The notes under the pieces are model-generated. The model was given only the letters and a program-made list of their open reading frames with translations. It made no database searches and was not told the DNA's origin. A program made the translations under genes and the position numbers. This document shows positions 5,719 to 6,363 of a stretch of DNA of 6,363 bases, in pieces (within the stretch, counting starts at the first letter, position 1; each line of letters starts with the position of its first letter). This DNA is from Helicobacteraceae bacterium (GTDB taxonomy: Bacteria; Campylobacterota; Campylobacteria; Campylobacterales; Sulfurimonadaceae), in NCBI GenBank assembly GCA_027083665.1, contig JALWNV010000085.1:1-6363 (forward strand), given 5' to 3'.

Positions 5719-6117
5719 TTATCTCCCCAACAGACCGGGACGAGGCTGCCGTCCGCCCTGAACGACCGTCCCGCAGCGGTAATCGATGACGACGGGCGGA
5801 TGGCTGATCGCATACTGTTTAAGCTCTTCGGGCGAAGGCAGATGAAATTCGGCAATCTTCACTTTGCCCGGGGCAATCTTTTTCCCCAGCATATACCAGC
5901 GCGTGGTACTCATCTTATCTTTGCATTCACGGTAGATTTTCCCGCCCTCTTCGCGGAAATCCCGGATGACGTCTTCCGCAACAGGCGAAGCGATCCCCGA
6001 TTCGACCACGGCATCGTACGCCTGTTCCAGCGGCGCGAACGCTTCGAGCATCTCCGTACACTCCTGCCTGCCGGCGGCAGAGAGCAGCAGCGGTATCAAT
6101 AGCAACAGCCGTTTCAT
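5719..6117 (-). CDS. Small secreted three-cysteine protein, paralogue of its neighbour
   Basis: I do not recognise this 132-residue protein. Residues 1 to about 16 (MKRLLLLIPLLLSAAG) form a clear signal peptide, so a periplasmic location is likely. Cysteines at 20, 65 and 115 match in spacing those at 19, 63 and 114 of the downstream gene product. The shared EC...AFAxL start and the HPPVVIDYRC segment near the end support common descent. It has an extra tail of about 17 residues rich in Gly, Arg and Pro after the last cysteine. The start is supported by AGGAA five bases upstream of ATG. It is first of a two-gene leftward unit whose promoter must lie in the 36-base gap to the divergent DUF167 gene. 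Confidence 0.78.
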   Translation of the reverse strand: MKRLLLLIPLLLSAAGRQECTEMLEAFAPLEQAYDAVVESGIASPVAEDVIRDFREEGGKIYRECKDKMSTTRWYMLGKKIAPGKVKIAEFHLPSPEELKQYAISHPPVVIDYRCGTVVQGGRQPRPGLLGR

Positions 6118-6139
6118 ATCCGTTCCTCAGCCTCTTCGC

Positions 6140-6147
6140 CTTATAAT
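6140..6147. promoter_or_regulatory. Overlapping divergent -10 boxes
   Basis: The palindromic core TTATAA gives TATAAT rightward (6142-6147) and TATAAG leftward (6140-6145). The rightward start point would be near 6154, the A of the DUF167 ATG. The leftward one would be near 6133, leaving about 15 bases including the AGGAA ribosome site. The -35 regions are unremarkable. Confidence 0.4.
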
Positions 6148-6153
6148 GGCGTC

Positions 6154-6363
6154 ATGTGGTACAGCTTCGACAACGACGACCTTCTGCTCAACCTTCGTAT
6201 TCAGCCAAAAGCCAGTTCGAACGATCTCGCCGAAATTATGGGAGACGAGCGTAAACTTCGTATCACCGCCCCGCCGGTCGACGGAAAGGCCAATAAACAC
6301 ATCATAGCACTGCTGTCGAAAATGTGCAAGGTCGCCAAAGGGGACGTGCAGATCGTTTCGGGG
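6154..6363 (+). CDS. DUF167/YggU-family protein, 3' end cut off by window
   Basis: The first 70 codons of a small cytoplasmic protein; the family is usually near 95-100 residues, so roughly a quarter to a third is missing. Family marks are LRIQPKASSN (14-23), the conserved PPVDGKANKHII block (40-51) and QIVSG (66-70), where the next residues would normally read as a Ser/Lys-rich end. The molecular function of DUF167 (E. coli YggU) is unknown. No Shine-Dalgarno sequence precedes the ATG, while a perfect TATAAT ends six bases before it. Translation from a leaderless transcript therefore seems likely. It diverges from the secreted cysteine protein gene. Confidence 0.9.
   Translation, partial: MWYSFDNDDLLLNLRIQPKASSNDLAEIMGDERKLRITAPPVDGKANKHIIALLSKMCKVAKGDVQIVSG

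Noticed and set aside
5641..6102. Rightward open frame opposite both secreted cysteine proteins
   Set aside because: The leftward genes each have a signal peptide, a ribosome site and mutual similarity; the rightward frame runs across their junction and has none of these.

Overview
The window is most likely chromosomal DNA from a member of the Campylobacterota with moderately high GC, such as a sulfur- or hydrogen-oxidising environmental lineage. This is inference. Coding regions look balanced to GC-rich while intergenic gaps are AT-rich. Several promoters look like extended -10 boxes with little -35, and the lipoprotein, the stand-alone DUF234 protein, AguB and a one-domain secreted ComEA together resemble gene content I associate with that phylum. 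No mobile element, CRISPR array or rRNA is visible, and I do not see a defined new multi-gene system.

Layout. Positions 1-117 are non-coding. A leftward pair follows: a Tas-like aldo/keto reductase (563-1579) whose 3' end overlaps the start of a small lipoprotein (118-591). Divergent from it, behind an extended -10 promoter, is a rightward DUF234 protein (1684-2574) with a nuclease-like C-terminus and no ATPase domain. It runs head-on, with a 2-base gap, into a leftward set read in the order comEA (4392-4640), aguB (3435-4289), family-3 solute-binding lipoprotein (2577-3374). Each of these three appears to have its own upstream signal. A 173-base divergent spacer (4641-4813) separates comEA from a rightward 141-residue helix-turn-helix-like protein (4814-5239), which has a hairpin in its predicted leader.

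The right end holds a leftward tRNA-Arg(CCU) gene with encoded CCA (5261-5336). Upstream of it are two translationally adjacent small secreted proteins (5366-5716 and 5719-6117) that share a three-cysteine spacing and look like old tandem duplicates. Divergent from these, 36 bases away, begins a DUF167/YggU-family gene cut off by the window end. A symmetrical TTATAA core lies in that gap and could supply -10 boxes to both sides, which would make the DUF167 transcript leaderless.

Functionally the recognisable parts are housekeeping or accessory: polyamine synthesis (AguB), amino-acid-type solute binding, DNA uptake or binding (ComEA), redox (aldo/keto reductase) and translation (tRNA). The parts worth a second look are the paired cysteine proteins, the ATPase-less DUF234 protein and the compact divergent promoter.
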